DNA of 64,000 bases, from assembly GCA_963682175.1 (NCBI GenBank), contig OY821771.1, positions 37,096,201-37,160,200 of the forward strand, given 5' to 3'. Source of the DNA: Triglochin maritima (taxonomy: Eukaryota; Streptophyta; Magnoliopsida; Alismatales; Juncaginaceae). The position numbers and the translations under genes were made by a program. Under the pieces are notes generated by a model. The model ran no database searches and was not told the origin of the DNA. It saw nothing but the letters and a program-made list of their open reading frames with translations. This document shows, in pieces, positions 21,006 to 32,460 of this stretch (position 1 is its first letter; each line of letters begins with the position of its first letter).

Positions 21006-21272
21006 TGTTGAAAATATATTACGAATATGGCAAGATCAACCTAATTGACTCAGAGAATCCTCATTATAGTTGTTGCATCAACCAAGGCAATCTCCTCCTC
21101 AACACTATCATTCAAGATCAAGGACACATGGAAACAAATAAAAGACCAACGCTCCTCTTTGTTTGGAAAGTCATCAATGGACTAATTTATCTTTGTATAG
21201 TATATGAACACACAAAAATGTACAATCAGACAATAATCAAATAATACAATCTTCCATACTCGCCTAAATTCA
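21006..21272 (+). repeat. Short copia LTR
   Basis: Starts TGTTGAAAATAT and ends CTAAATTCA, 267 bp, followed after three bases by the primer site TGGTATCAGAGC at 21276-21287. It is the 5' LTR of the truncated copia element continuing to about 22180; no 3' LTR is present in the window. Confidence 0.7.
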
Positions 21273-21396
21273 ATATGGTATCAGAGCACTGATCTCACGG
21301 CCTCAGACTCTCCCCGGAGGTCATCACCGATCTTCATCTCATCCAAGGGGGTTGAAGGCAACATAGCCAACATCCAAACCCAAACCCTAAAAAACC

Positions 21397-22180
21397 ATGG
21401 CAAACGAAACCGGAAATCATTCAGAAACAAACGCATCCTCGCACCTAGTCTCAACCCTATTGAACGGGACAAACTATTTGTCGTTGGCTCGGGCAGCCAC
21501 ACTTTCCCTCAGTGGCGGAGGGAGAGTATGCCACATCACTGGGAAGACCAAAATACCCAAAGGAAATGGAACCGAAAGCAAGCAAGAGGTATGGCAAAAC
21601 ATGGACAACCTTGTTGTGTCATGGATCATCACGTTCATGCAACCAAACATCCCCGAATTTTCTCTCTCTGCAAAGACAGCGCAAATGAACTCTGGGATAC
21701 CATCCACGAATACTACGGGAAGGCGCAAAACTTTGCACACGTCTTCAAAATCAAGCATGAGATATCACAAACCCGTCAAAACTCAAGGAGCATCACCGAG
21801 TACCTAGGTACTCTCAGAAAGGCGTGTGATGAATTGGGAGTATACGAACCCCCGACTACTGACACTTAAGTAATCCAGCAACGAATAGAACAAGACAGGA
21901 TCTACCAATTTTTGGTAAGTCTTGATGCAAACTACGAAGCAATACAGAATCAAGTGATTCTGGCACCGGAACTCCTACCGTTGTCCCAAATCACCGCTAT
22001 GATTCAACGCGAGGAAACTCGACGAAAAACCACAACTCATCCGCAAGGGCAAAACATCCAAAACGAAGGAGAAAATCATGATTTCTTGTCGGAAAACCAC
22101 AAAACCACAACAAGAAAAGATACGAGAATCGGAAGGACGAACAGTGCGAGAACTGCAAAAACCCGAGCATAGCAAGAACA
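21397..22180 (+). pseudogene. Copia gag, frameshifted and truncated
   Basis: Begins MANETGNHSETN; LLNGTNYLSLARAATLSLSG is the conserved gag start (N-Y/F-x-x-W-x-R type) and VWQNMDNLVVSWIITFMQP follows. After a frame change near 21690 it continues ELWDTIHEYYGKAQN, IKHEISQTRQNSRSITEYLG and, past a stop at 21868, FLVSLDANYEAIQNQV. These are the standard Retrotran_gag_3/UBN2 blocks in order. It ends abruptly near 22180, where the duplicated defensin block begins (22223). Protease and pol are absent. Confidence 0.75.
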
Positions 22181-22909
22181 ACAGTTGATTTCTCTATCCT
22201 CACCTCTGGCCATCAAAGCTACGATTTGGTGTTGGTGAACTGTGTGGTCCTTAAATATTGACTGACTTGTAGAGAGTGCATAGATAGCCTTTGTTCACCT
22301 TCATAAATCAACCAGCAGTGTTCCTTCCATAATGTCCATCATAACTCCATATACAAAGATGGGATGGTTCCTAATAAACTGGAAAAAATGCAATGTGCAT
22401 TGCCATTAAGTATAATGCAGTGAAAGATGGGTTATACATGAAAACTGTGGCTCATCACTTTAGCCAGTTCTGTATTCTTCTAGTTCTTTACTTGTTTGAA
22501 TTATTGTAATTAACATAGCAGATTATTGTTTAAAAGTAGAAAGTAGTGAAAGGATAAAAGAGATTTACACAAGAACAACCTTTCAACCTTTTGATTGACC
22601 ATTCAGTTTGATGAGTTGTATGACACCGTGATCCGGAAATATCAAATTAATTAAATGGCAACAGCGTTTTGAATTTTGATAAATTTCGAAAGCAAAAGAT
22701 GTTCTAACAATATCAAGATAAATATTGTTTGTAATAATCTCCTTAATACTTCCTAAATAGTTCATTATGACACTCGTTCAGGATACTTTTCAATATTTTG
22801 TTTTAATAAAGTTTCATAAATTTAGAAGTATGAATATATAATAGCTAATGAAAGTTAAGAAAACTAATGTTGTCTAGATGTACAATGGATATGCAACACC
22901 TGGTGGTGG

Positions 22910-23070
22910 TGGAGTCATTTCGGCCACTTTATGCAGAAAAATATTCGGTGCTTACAGCCGTGAGTCATTTGGAGTCTCGCTACATTCCTATTCTATACAG
23001 CTGTGAGTCCTTTTGGCCGCTTGTGTTTGAAAAATATGCGTTGCCGACAGCCGTGAGTAATTTGGAGTCC
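22910..23070 (+). repeat. 93-bp tandem duplication upstream of defensin A
   Basis: The phrase ggccactttatgcagaaaaa...cagccgtgagtcatttggagtc (from 22922) recurs diverged from 23015 (ggccgcttgtgtttgaaaaa...cagccgtgagtaatttggagtc). Copy B has a single version near 39790. It lies 105-260 bases upstream of the TATA box, in likely promoter DNA. Confidence 0.65.
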
Positions 23071-23174
23071 ACGTGCAAGACATCCAGGAGCATTTGTTTG
23101 TGGTGCAAGCACCTGTCTAGACCTCCATTGTTCCACCAATCGCACGATTAATCCTCCCTCTTCAGTCATCAGCC

Positions 23175-23180
23175 TATAAA
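23175..23180 (+). promoter_or_regulatory. TATA box of defensin A
   Basis: tataaa, 57 bases before the ATG. The same box at the same distance precedes copy B (39881), which supports a shared promoter. Confidence 0.6.
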
Positions 23181-23231
23181 AATCATCGCTCAGGATGGTC
23201 TTGAATGCAAACTAAACCCTTAAGTCGGACA

Positions 23232-23536
23232 ATGGGCAACTCGAAAGCTGTCTCTTACATCGTTTTTGCCATGCTGCTCATTGCAACCTGTAAGCTAATG
23301 TAGGTGTGGTTTATTAACGACAACTCTTTTTCATTTTGAATTATCTAGAATTTTGATTGACAGGGACAGTCGAGGTGCCATGCGTGGAAGCCAAGATTTG
23401 CGAGTACCATAGCCGGAGATTCTGGGGTTTATGCGTGAGCGACCGGCACTGCGGCTCGACGTGCATGAGAGAGCACTTCTCCAGCGGCCACTGTGCGGGT
23501 TTCAGGCGGAGATGCATGTGCCAGCAAAGATGCTGA
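23232..23536 (+). CDS. Plant defensin, copy A (two exons)
   Basis: Exon 1 is 23232-23289, the intron 23290-23363 (GT...AG, phase 1) and exon 2 23364-23536, giving 76 residues. The first 29 or so form a secretory signal (hydrophobic SYIVFAMLLIATW) ending ...VPCVEA. The 47-residue mature part starts KICEY and has eight cysteines with spacing C-10-C-5-C-3-C-9-C-6-C-1-C-3-C, the canonical plant defensin (gamma-thionin) scaffold, with the Gly-X-Cys gamma-core at GHC. An additional cysteine sits in the signal region. Plant defensins are secreted antimicrobial or signalling peptides; the target here is unknown. An intron within the signal codons is typical of the family. The TATA box lies at 23175. 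It is paralogous to 39938-40249, with 12 differences in the mature peptide. Confidence 0.92.
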
Positions 23537-23694
23537 TTTTACATGTCCCACCACGAGTCTGTGTTCTCTACAAATAATGGAAGTAGTTAATAGTTATTAA
23601 TGGTCGGGTGTCTTTATCATATTGCACGTTCAACCGTGTTGTACGCCTACGAACCTGGGTTCTCAGCTTGCTCTGTAACGATGTGATACAACTT

Positions 23695-24103
23695 CTGCTT
23701 TCAAGTTCTTCCCGTGTAACTATTAAAACTAATCATTAATTAATTATAAAATTTATAAAATCCACCTTGTATAATTTAATATTTTATTAAACTTTTTTCT
23801 ATTTTCTATTTCTTCTCTCTCATCTCTCTCTTTCTTATTTCGAGTGTCGTGGAATCTGAAGCTTCAAGCTTTCATCCTACAACCCTCCGTGGCACTCAAT
23901 GAATCTGTCACAATTTCTCACCGTTCGTAACTAAAGGTCTTCGATTCTTCATCCTCACACCGTCATGCGAGATTGAGGAAGGTTTTTGTGGCCCCAATAA
24001 TTTCGTCAAAGACTTCTGTTTTTCCTAAGACTTCTGTTTCACCTTGGACATTGTCAGATTCAATTGATGAATTTCACGTTCATGTTTCTCCTTGGACATT
24101 GTC
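23695..24103. other. Intergenic, no gene seen
   Basis: AT-rich with a CT-rich patch near 23800-23840. The phrase ccttggacattgtc occurs twice, at about 24033 and 24090, the second directly before the LTR start at 24104. I see no coding region. Confidence 0.4.
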
Positions 24104-25888
24104 TGTAATGTTCCTAATCCACGTCCGGATCACAAATACCTAAAGGAAACGAAAAATAGACATATCATAAAGTCAAAGTCATAAAGTCAAAGTCAAAGTA
24201 TAATACAGAAGAGAAATACAAGAACTTTAAATTCTACTAAACTACTGAGAGGAGTAGAAAAATACATGACAACTGAGCTCAACAAATCCAGTCCACGCAT
24301 CTCAAGCTCAAGTCGCATCCAGCCAACTACCGTGCCGCACCTGCACACAAACATACACACTTAAATCTAGAATCAAGACCAAATACACCAACCCAACACC
24401 GAACAAGGTCTAGTTGTCCCTGACAGTTCACACTGGTCTCGTGTCGCAACAACAAAGCCAAGCGTCCACCTCAACCTCGTCGCACATCCAATCTCAAGGC
24501 AACACTTAATCCGCTCTCACGGCAGAACTGTCACAAGTCTTGAGGCGACCACGCGTCTAGTCAGGTCGAGCGTGCACCCTCGACAAAATCGTGCATCCGG
24601 TCCACAAAGTAACACTACTCCAATCACGTCCCGAGCCCGTTAGCACGCTCCCAAACGGTCACTCGTCACAACGTTGGTGGACCATTCTCGAACCGTCACA
24701 ACCACTGGGAAAAAAACTTTAACCTCTAGTCATATGTGTCTCACACGTCATCTCCACTACTCGACCACATGTCGAGTCCGTGAGCAACGCTCGAAGGCCA
24801 CTCGTAACAATGTGGGTGAGCAGTTGGTTCCCCAAATCTCTCACAATCTCGCAATCTCAAAAGCCAAGAGGGTAAAAATAATTTACTCGCAACAACACGG
24901 GTCCACAACCCCAACAAAGTATAGAACACTAAAGAAAAACCAAGACTATAAAATCATATAAGCAACGTAGTGAAATTATAACTCTAAGTCCACAAATCAA
25001 AGTACATGGGTATAAGTGTAATTTTATCGATTAAATTATTTTTCCACAATTACAGAAAGTCTAAGGTTTATTCAGCAATTAATATAATTATTAATTTTTT
25101 GTTCAAATAGAAATGATTCTAGGATTTTCCAGCAATTATTCAAATTATGAAACAATAAAACAAATTACAATTAATTCCAAGGTTTCCAATGCAATTAATC
25201 CAATTATTAACTATTTAACCAAATACCCAACAACTCCAAGGTTTTTCTAGCAATTAGTCTGGTACTCACATTTTTAAACAAATACATTAACTTCCAGGTT
25301 TATTTCGCAATTATTCCACTTACTTTCTAACTAAGCAATTACACCTAAATCTCATCCATACATTGCAAAACCTCCACTTAATTCTCTAACCAAAATCATA
25401 GAAAAATACAATGACTTCACATGCAAAAGCCCAACCAAAACCAACACCCAACCGGACCAACCCTAGCCCAGCCTCACCTCTGCCAGCGGGCCGCCGGCCA
25501 ACCGTTGGGTGGTCTGACGCTGGCCTCCCCCTCGCCGGCTCGCACACAGCCCAGTAGGAGGCACGCGACACCAGTATGCGTGCCTCCCCGTGTCACCCTG
25601 CACCGGCCAACTAGCTAAAACGCTGACGCCACCTTCTCCTCGCCCAACACCCTCAACACACGGTCGCCCCTAAAGACTCGAAATAAAAGGGTGGGTGGCG
25701 TACCTTGAAGAAGAACACCAGAGAAGGAGGTGTTTCCCCTCGGTGCCTACGCGCGGACGCCGAGCTCGCCGGAGGTAGTGGCCTGAGTCGCTGGGGCTGA
25801 GGAGGAAAGAACGAGGGTGAGGGAAAGATGGGTTCGGGTTAGGGAAGAGAGGTGAGAGAGTGTGTGTTGGATTTGGGTTTTATAATCA
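24104..25888 (-). repeat. 3' LTR of the chromovirus-like element
   Basis: On the minus strand it runs from TGATTATAAAACCC (25888) to GGAACATTACA (24104), about 1.8 kb. A pyrimidine run on the plus strand (cccccaccaaaa, 25889-25900) is the purine tract preceding it. It contains a GC-rich section (25440-25860) and a 58-bp tandem repeat. The open frames inside are low-complexity. Confidence 0.6.
25060..25350. repeat. Tandem repeat, about 58 bp, five units
   Basis: Diverged units beginning ctaaggtttattcagcaatta occur at about 25061, 25119, 25177, 25236 and 25293, inside the LTR at 24104-25888. The consensus is aaggtttt..cagcaatta followed by an AT-rich spacer. Confidence 0.65.
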
Positions 25889-25899
25889 CCCCCACCAAA

Positions 25900-27552
25900 A
25901 AGAAATTTGGTCCACGAAATAAAGATAAGCTACGTGCCGAAAAGCTCTGGGTATTTCTCCCACGCATCTGCCTCGATATCCCACGTAGCCTCTCATGGTG
26001 TGTGGTACTGTCATCGGACATTTAACATCGGGATGACCCTCTTACGCAACTGGTGCTCCATCTGATCAACTATCTCCACTGGTTGCTCCTCCAACGACAA
26101 ATTTGGTCGCACCCTAGGCATATCCGACTCTAACACGTGTGAAGGATCATCAACGTACTTTCTCAGCATCGAAACATGGAATAGATTGTGCAGTCCCAAA
26201 AACTGAGGTGGCAAGGCAATCCGATAAGCAACGACACCAACTCTGTCTGGAAGCTCGAACGGCCCTATGTATCTCGGACTCAACTTCCCTCTGTGTCCAA
26301 ACCTCATGACTCTCTTAGCAGAAGAGATACTTAAGAACACTTGATCCCCCACTGCAAAAGTCAATTCTCGTCGGTGTTGGTCTGCATAGCTCTTCTGTCC
26401 ACAATGCGTTGTGGCCAATCTCTGTCGGATGACATCCACATTCTCTGCACACTGCTCGACAATCACTGGTCCAACTAGTTGTCTCTCGCCCGCCTCACCC
26501 CAACAAGAGGGTGATCTACACGGTCGTCCGTACAACGCTTCATAGGGTGCCATCCCTATACTGGTATGGAAACTATTGTTGTACGCGAACTCAATCAGTG
26601 GTAGAAGCTCATCCCAACTGTCTGCCCAGTCCAAAGCACATGCTCTCAACATATCCTCGAGCGTCTGTATGGTCCTCTCTGACTAACCATCTGTCCGAGG
26701 GTGAAAAGTTACTGAACTTCAGCCTCATCCCCAAAGCCCTTTGAAGCGACCCCAAAAACTTGACGTAAACCGCGTATCTCGGTCTGAGATTATGGAAACT
26801 AGCACTCCGTGCAACCTGACTATCAAATCCACGTATAACAGCGCCAAGCTGCTCAGCGGTGACGTCATCTGTATCGCGAGAAAGTGCTCTGACTTGGTCA
26901 AACGGTCCACAATCACCCATATCACGTCGTTGAAACGCCTCGTCTTCGGTAGTCCTGTGATGAAGTCCATGGTCACGTGCTCCCATTTCCACTCTGGAAG
27001 CTCAATCCTCTGCAACAATCCAGCAGGCCTCTGGTGCTCGATCTCCACCTGCTGACAGACCAGACATCGTGACTAAAAACTCCGCGATATCCCTCTTTAA
27101 TGCCCGCCACCAGAAATGTCTTTATAGATCCCTATACATCTCCGTGCTCCCATGATGGATCATATCAAGCACGATGAGCCTCCTCCATGACCTCTCTTCG
27201 CAGGTCAGCTGTCACCAGCACCTACAGTCTACTCTTGAACTTGATGGCTCCATCCGGAGCTACCCTGAACTCTGACCTCTCAGTTTGTACTGACTGCATC
27301 ATGGCGACCATCTCTAGATCCTCTGCCTGGGCGCGGATAATGTGCACCACTATGTCCGGCTCAACCCATACAATGGCAAGCATAGCTCCACTGTGCGCGG
27401 CTGCTAATGGCCTCCACAGAACCAGATCCTCCAACAGTCTCCACCCGCAGACTAGCCACTGAACTCTTCTACTTCCTACCCAGAGCGTCGACTATTGTGT
27501 TTGCCTTCCCCGGGTGGTAGGCGATCGTGAGGTAATAACCCTTCACAAACTC
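25900..27552 (-). pseudogene. Gypsy integrase with chromodomain-like tail, broken
   Basis: From the 27434 side: EFRVAPDGAIKFKSRL (start of the integrase region); then EHQRPAGLLQRIELPEWKWE and VTMDFITGLPKTRRFNDVIW with the first catalytic Asp, and SIISDRDTRFTSSFW with the second (27048-26725); after a frame change, MLRACALDWADSWDELLPL and IEFAYNNSFHTSIGMAPYEA; then the tail SPRYIGPFELPDRVG, HNLFHVSMLRKYV and a chromodomain-like end past a stop at 26011. Integrase joins element DNA to the host chromosome. Several frame breaks make it a pseudogene. Confidence 0.75.
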
Positions 27553-27557
27553 TAACC

Positions 27558-29068
27558 TGTTGGTTTTTTTGCCTTAATCTTTGTTTTGATGATTTAATCA
27601 ACCTAATCTTAATTATGATCATGTAGAGTAGCATACATGTTGCATTGCATATATATTGCTTTGTGCTAATCTCTACAGGTGATCAAGACTCAAGGAAGAA
27701 AGGAAAATCAAGTCAAGACATGTAATCAAGCTCATTTGAAGACATGTATTATGTGTTTTCTTTGAGTCTTAGGAACATGTGTAAATTGAGCATACTTGAG
27801 CTAAAATCAACTTAAACACACACTAGGTTCCTTATAGAAGTCACACACGAAATTTCACATAATTTGGACTTCAATAGATCACCCAAACTTAGACCGGAAA
27901 ACACCAAACCTGAACCCTAACTGTCTTCCCACATTCGGTCGACCGCAACATGTCGTTCGGTGGACCGAATGATCAAGTATCATGTTTGTGTTTTCACTGT
28001 CTAGTTTCGGTCGACCGGGTTTTGCCTTTCGGTCGACCGTCTAAACTTATTTTCCCGACCGTTACTTTTGTCGTATATACCCAACGGTCGTATTCATATT
28101 AAACCAATTATACCCCAAATACATTTCATGTATCGGTCGACCGAGGACCATGATCGGTCGACCGTTTGTCCATCTCTTGACAAACCCAAATCTCCTGTTG
28201 AAAAACGGTCGACCGCTAGAACTGTTTTGGTCGACCGAATACATCACTGTTTGTCAACCCAAAAGTGCCTGGTACAAATCGGTCGACAATTTCCCTTTAG
28301 GTGTTCGACCGATCACTTAAGTGTACCTAAATCGTAGCGTTGGACGGTCGACCGTTGCTTAACCGGTCGACCGAACTTAGTTCAAAACTGCCTAACCATC
28401 GACCGTTCAGCCCGATCCGGTCGACCGAATTCATCCAGAATTGGGTCCTACAGATTTCTATTTTGTGTATCACACATCAACTCACACCCAATCAATCACA
28501 ACGGCTCTATTCTCTCTAAGGCTTATAAATAGAGTTGTAAAACACATTTTAACACAACTCTCCTACCACTACTTGTCCAATACATTAGAGAGAAACCCAA
28601 CACACTCAAAGACTCAAACCTTCCACACTTTAATCACAAATCTAATCTCATTCAAGTGTGCTCAAGTTTAGAGAGTGTGTTCACTCAAGTTTGTTGCTGT
28701 CAAAGTGAAGTAATGGTTTCGGTGAAAGCCCGAAGCGTTCCTCTCGGATTGTGAGAGAAGAAAGTCAAGCTCGTGAGGGTGTTCACGGAGCTTGTTTTGT
28801 AAACGACGTTTTTTCCCGGCCCGGGACAGGGAGTGGATAGTGAAGACACGAGCAGAGCTCGAAGTGTCGAGCGGAGCTTGCAAGAGAGGACGTAGGTGGT
28901 GGCCGAACCTCTGTAAAACCTCTGTGTCCATTGTGGTTTGCATATTCCTTCCCTACTCGCTTGTTTGTTTTAAATTCCGCTGCATTTACCTTTGATTGTT
29001 TAAACAAGTGAGTAATTAGGGATTAATAGTGATTAGTGTTGTAGACCCATAACCTACACGATCCAACA
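27558..29068 (+). repeat. Solo copia-type LTR
   Basis: 1,511 bp starting TGTTGGTTTTTTTGCC and ending CGATCCAACA, with target-site duplication taacc at 27553-27557 and 29069-29073. It belongs to the same family as the LTRs at 10526 and 14331 but in opposite orientation. It carries about ten CGGTCGACCG-type palindromes at 27930-28430. Internal DNA and the second LTR were probably lost by LTR-LTR recombination. Confidence 0.85.
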
Positions 29069-29073
29069 TAACC

Positions 29074-29216
29074 AACGTCGCTGCCTCATGTTCAGTTCAT
29101 TCTGCGAGATTAAGTACTTTAGACTCTGGTGGTCTGTGAACACCTCGAACTGCTCGTCGTACAAGTAGTGCCTCCAGATCTTCAGTGCATACACCACTGC
29201 TGCCAACTCCAAATGT
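29074..29216 (-). pseudogene. Gypsy RNase H fragment
   Basis: On the minus strand: [20 protein letters not shown], then [20 protein letters not shown], the standard gypsy RNase H end. It continues the element at 25900-27552 across the solo LTR, as shown by the taacc duplication, and is cut at 29216 by unrelated sequence. Confidence 0.75.
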
Positions 29217-30804
29217 GATATTAGTGGGCCCCTTGATAAAGCAAAGTTATAATGTGCACAATGTGATTTGAGTTAAGTCACATATTTATAACTGGCTTAA
29301 AGAGATCAAGAAATGAATACTAATACAAAGATGACACAATACTACTTTGTATGTATTCTTAATATCATGAGGCAAGGGACGGACACAAGTGGTGTACTCC
29401 ATCACTAAATGGATCGGGTTTTGGTTCGAGTGGAATTAAGACATCTAACTAATTGGGAGCTATAATGTGTAGCTAGATACCGCTTATAGCTTGTGATATT
29501 AAGCTCTTAATATCACTGCCAACTTAGTCTAGATCCTCCCATAGGTCACACCGCAAAAACCAGGAAACAAGAAGCTTCATTTTTTGTTCATATGATGTGT
29601 CGGGTTTCTTATAGAAAATATGACACATGTGGTGAACAAGTAAAATCAATTATGTTGTATATAACATAATTAGAATCATGATAAATTCATATGAGATGCA
29701 TATATTATGGGGTGCAATAATTTATTATTGCATAGGATAATATATTGCATAAGTTGTGAATTTGCTAAAACCCCCTTAAGTTCAAATTTTGTTGGAAATA
29801 AATCCAAATTTTGAAAAGGCAAAATCGGGTAGAAGTTTGGTAATCCGTTATGGTTCGGTCGACCGAATGATCTATGGATCGGTCAACCGAACGAGAAACG
29901 GATAATCGTAATTGATTGACCGAACTTGACCAAAGTGCCTGGATCTTTGGTACGGTGTACCGAACCAGAAACGGTCGACCGAACGATGTCAAGTTCCGAG
30001 ATTTTCGGTTAACCGAATAGCACTCGGTCTTAGACGAGAATTCGTCCGATCGGTTAAGGAGAATTTTTCTCCTTAAGATTCGGTCATCCGTCGCGTACTC
30101 GGTTAAACAATCGTGACATATTCGGTTAACCGAGTGGGACTCGGTAAACCGAATCACAATCGATTTTCTGCCTTTGATAATTAAGAGATTAATTTGATCG
30201 ATGGTTGGATTAGCTCCAAACTTGGTCAAATGTTTTGTGGATGCATGTAATGCATTTTGGAATTAGTTTGTGAGAGAAAATGTCAAGAATTCGTGGCTTA
30301 AGAATAGCCATGATTAAGAGTAAGATAGGAGCCTATAAATAGGTCCTTATTCTCCTCAATTGATACAAGTTGTTTGCAAAATATTTTCTCTCCTAAATTC
30401 ACCACAAAAATCCACGAAAATTCTCTTAGTTTTCTAAGTCTTTGGAAGGAGAAATCTCAGAGATTAAGGAAGGGGTTTGTAGCTAGATTCTAAGCTAGTT
30501 TGGGGATCGATTGGCTAGCTCTTTTCTCTCCAACCTTGTTTAGGGTTTCGGTGAACACTCGGAGGCATCCGGCGCAACGGGAAGCGACGATCGTCTTCCT
30601 CAACGTCTCTGGAACATCAAGAAGTTTTAGAGAACTTCTAGGTATGAATTTCGGAGTCCCTTGTGTTTGTTTTAATAGGTTTTTAAAACTAGTTATTAAA
30701 ACAAACCGATTCATGCATGAAATAAATCGTAGAAAATTGTAATTGATCCTTATTATACATAAAATTTCGAAAATATATATGTATAATTAGTCATGAAATC
30801 CTAC
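29215..30804 (+). repeat. LTR-like block with TATA box
   Basis: It starts near TGTGATATTAGTGGG, directly after the RNase H break, and ends near GAAATCCTACA. A TATA box (tataaatagg) is at about 30334. A further cluster of cggtcgaccga / cggttaaccga palindromes occupies 29850-30160. I find no matching target-site duplication (ccaaa versus gttta) and no coding domain, so it may be a solo LTR with a damaged border or part of a rearranged element. Confidence 0.45.
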
Positions 30805-30950
30805 AGTTTATGTTATTGGTTGATAATCCTCAGTTAACTGACTTTGGTGTACAATAGTATAATGCTTGAGTTGTTTCTGAACAAACAATACAACCGTATT
30901 CACGAAGTTAAATAAAGATAACATCGTAGTCGTGCTCTGATCATCAAAAA

Positions 30951-31122
30951 CTTCAGCATATGTGTACTTTTCATACGGTGGTCATTTGCAGGTTAACTTC
31001 AAATCAAACTCTCCTTCTCGGAAACCACAAACTCCACAAATTGTTTTACAAAGATCATTGTATCGCATTTCAGTATTAACATTAAGCATTTGTCTGTAAC
31101 CACCTTCATATTCGGGCACCCA
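30951..31122 (-). pseudogene. MULE transposase N-terminal fragment
   Basis: On the minus strand: WVPEYEGGYRQMLNVNTEMR, YNDLCKTICGVCGFREGEF, then a stop, then PPYEKYTYAE. The YEGG-type start followed by a PB1-like fold resembles the N-terminal domain of Mutator-like transposases. No catalytic domain is nearby. Assignment is tentative. Confidence 0.4.
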
Positions 31123-31199
31123 ATCTACGAATGTAACAATTCAATCGAAAAAACCCATAACCAATCTGCTACCGGAGCTCATTACTTCGAGTGTACAAA

Positions 31200-32274
31200 A
31201 TCTACATTTCATACATTAACATAACAACAATACATTAACTATACATGCATTGTATTTCATGTCAAAATCAAAAAAAACAAAAAACAAAATGAAAACCTAA
31301 CTTCAACAGTGTTGGTCGTCGGAGAAGTGGAGTAATGGGGAGTGAGAAATAATTTGGGTGTGGAAAAAGAAGATGGTGGCTAGCCAACATTATTTTAGCC
31401 CTAGGAAAAAACGACTCTCGGATGGATGTCGTTTTTCCCTTATTTTAAAACTGTGGTACTAGTATCGTTTTCGGTTAGAGGTAAAACTTTGTCAAATAAG
31501 TTTCTACGATGCATATTTTTCAATATTTATTTTATTATTATTTTGAAAAATATTCCAATGATTAATTATCAGTAAAATATACTTTAGCTAACGTTGTTAG
31601 GGTAGACTATTAATGAAGTGTTAATTTTGAAAGTTTAACGGTATAAGCTATATTAAGTTAGTTTTCTGATGACCTAGAAGTAGATAAATATTGGGCAATA
31701 GATGTTGAGAATAACAATCTTTCCAAATGAGACCCAAGGTAATGTGCGGCTGTGAGGCTCCAACTACCTAGAGCAAAAAGGAGAAAGAATAATGAGCTTT
31801 ATGCTTCCAAAATATCTCAGAAAATGGACAGTTGAGATTTGCAGGGCACAAATCACATGGGGTGTCAGAAAATGGATGGTCGAGATTCGGTGGGCATGAA
31901 TAACGAAAATGACGTACTGCTATCCAATGGTGTGTGTTTTGGAGGTTTTTTATAAAGTAAACTAGTTTTTGAGTACGAAATTCTTTTTACTGATTCGAAT
32001 TAAATTAATTACATTATAGTAAGGGGTTTTATCTTTTTTTGGTAATAAATGTATATTTTGTATTATATAAATATTATTCATTATTTCTTGATATTTCTCG
32101 TATTTTTCCTAATTTTCTCCATTTTTTATGATTATTCCCGATTATTTTTTTGATTTTTTTGATTTTTCATTAAAAATTAAACAAAATTTTAATTATGTTG
32201 CCGCATATGCGAACATGACGCACAAGGGGTCACATATGTGACTTCTGAACATTGTGGTAATCCAAATGTAAAAT
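31200..32274. other. Intergenic, no gene seen
   Basis: AT-rich sequence. The segment 31790-31920 contains two similar stretches (cagaaaatggacagttgagatt and cagaaaatggatggtcgagatt) about 60 bases apart. No domain, RNA gene or element end was recognised. Confidence 0.4.
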
Positions 32275-32450
32275 ATATATATCCATCAAATTATGTTACA
32301 AAAAAACTAACGAATCACAATTAACGGCTATTAACTACAAAATTATATTTTGAAACTAACAAATAGAAGTATTTTTTAAAATAATATTTAAATCAGTAAA
32401 TTTAAAATTAGATTTAATTAAGTTAGGCTTGACGTTTGATTGTGTTATCA
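32275..32450 (+). repeat. Locus repeat unit, first copy, left part
   Basis: Aligns with 40785-40975 (shared tattaactacaaaatta, tttgaaactaacaaatagaag). It is interrupted by the MULE at 32461 and resumes at 38243-38690, matching 40976-41925. Confidence 0.75.
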
Positions 32451-32460
32451 AATAAAAAAT

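Larger units (their letters stand above)
22223..23694 (+). repeat. Duplicated block carrying defensin copy A
   Basis: From gatttggtgttggtg (22223) to atgtgatacaactt (about 23694) the sequence aligns with 38896-40412, covering more than 800 bp of upstream DNA, both exons, the intron and the 3' flank. Differences are scattered substitutions and several indels. This copy has an extra internal tandem duplication in its upstream region (period 93), while copy B carries extra sequence near 39480-39720. Confidence 0.85.
24104..29216 (-). mobile_element. Chromovirus-like Ty3/gypsy remnant, 5'-truncated
   Basis: Minus-strand order: RNase H piece (29216-29074), then after the solo LTR insertion the integrase zinc region and core (27434-26011), a chromodomain-like end (about 26060-25890), a polypurine tract (25900-25889) and an LTR (25888-24104). 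Everything 5' of RNase H is missing. Frames are interrupted repeatedly. The GPFELPDRVGVVAYRIALP and HNLFHVSMLRKY motifs are typical of Tekay/Del-type chromoviruses, whose chromodomain directs insertion to heterochromatin; that lineage is from family knowledge. Confidence 0.75.

Noticed and set aside
30490..30742. Overlapping frames on both strands near the TATA box at about 30334
   Set aside because: Short, no domain; they sit in the likely R/U5 region of an LTR-like block.
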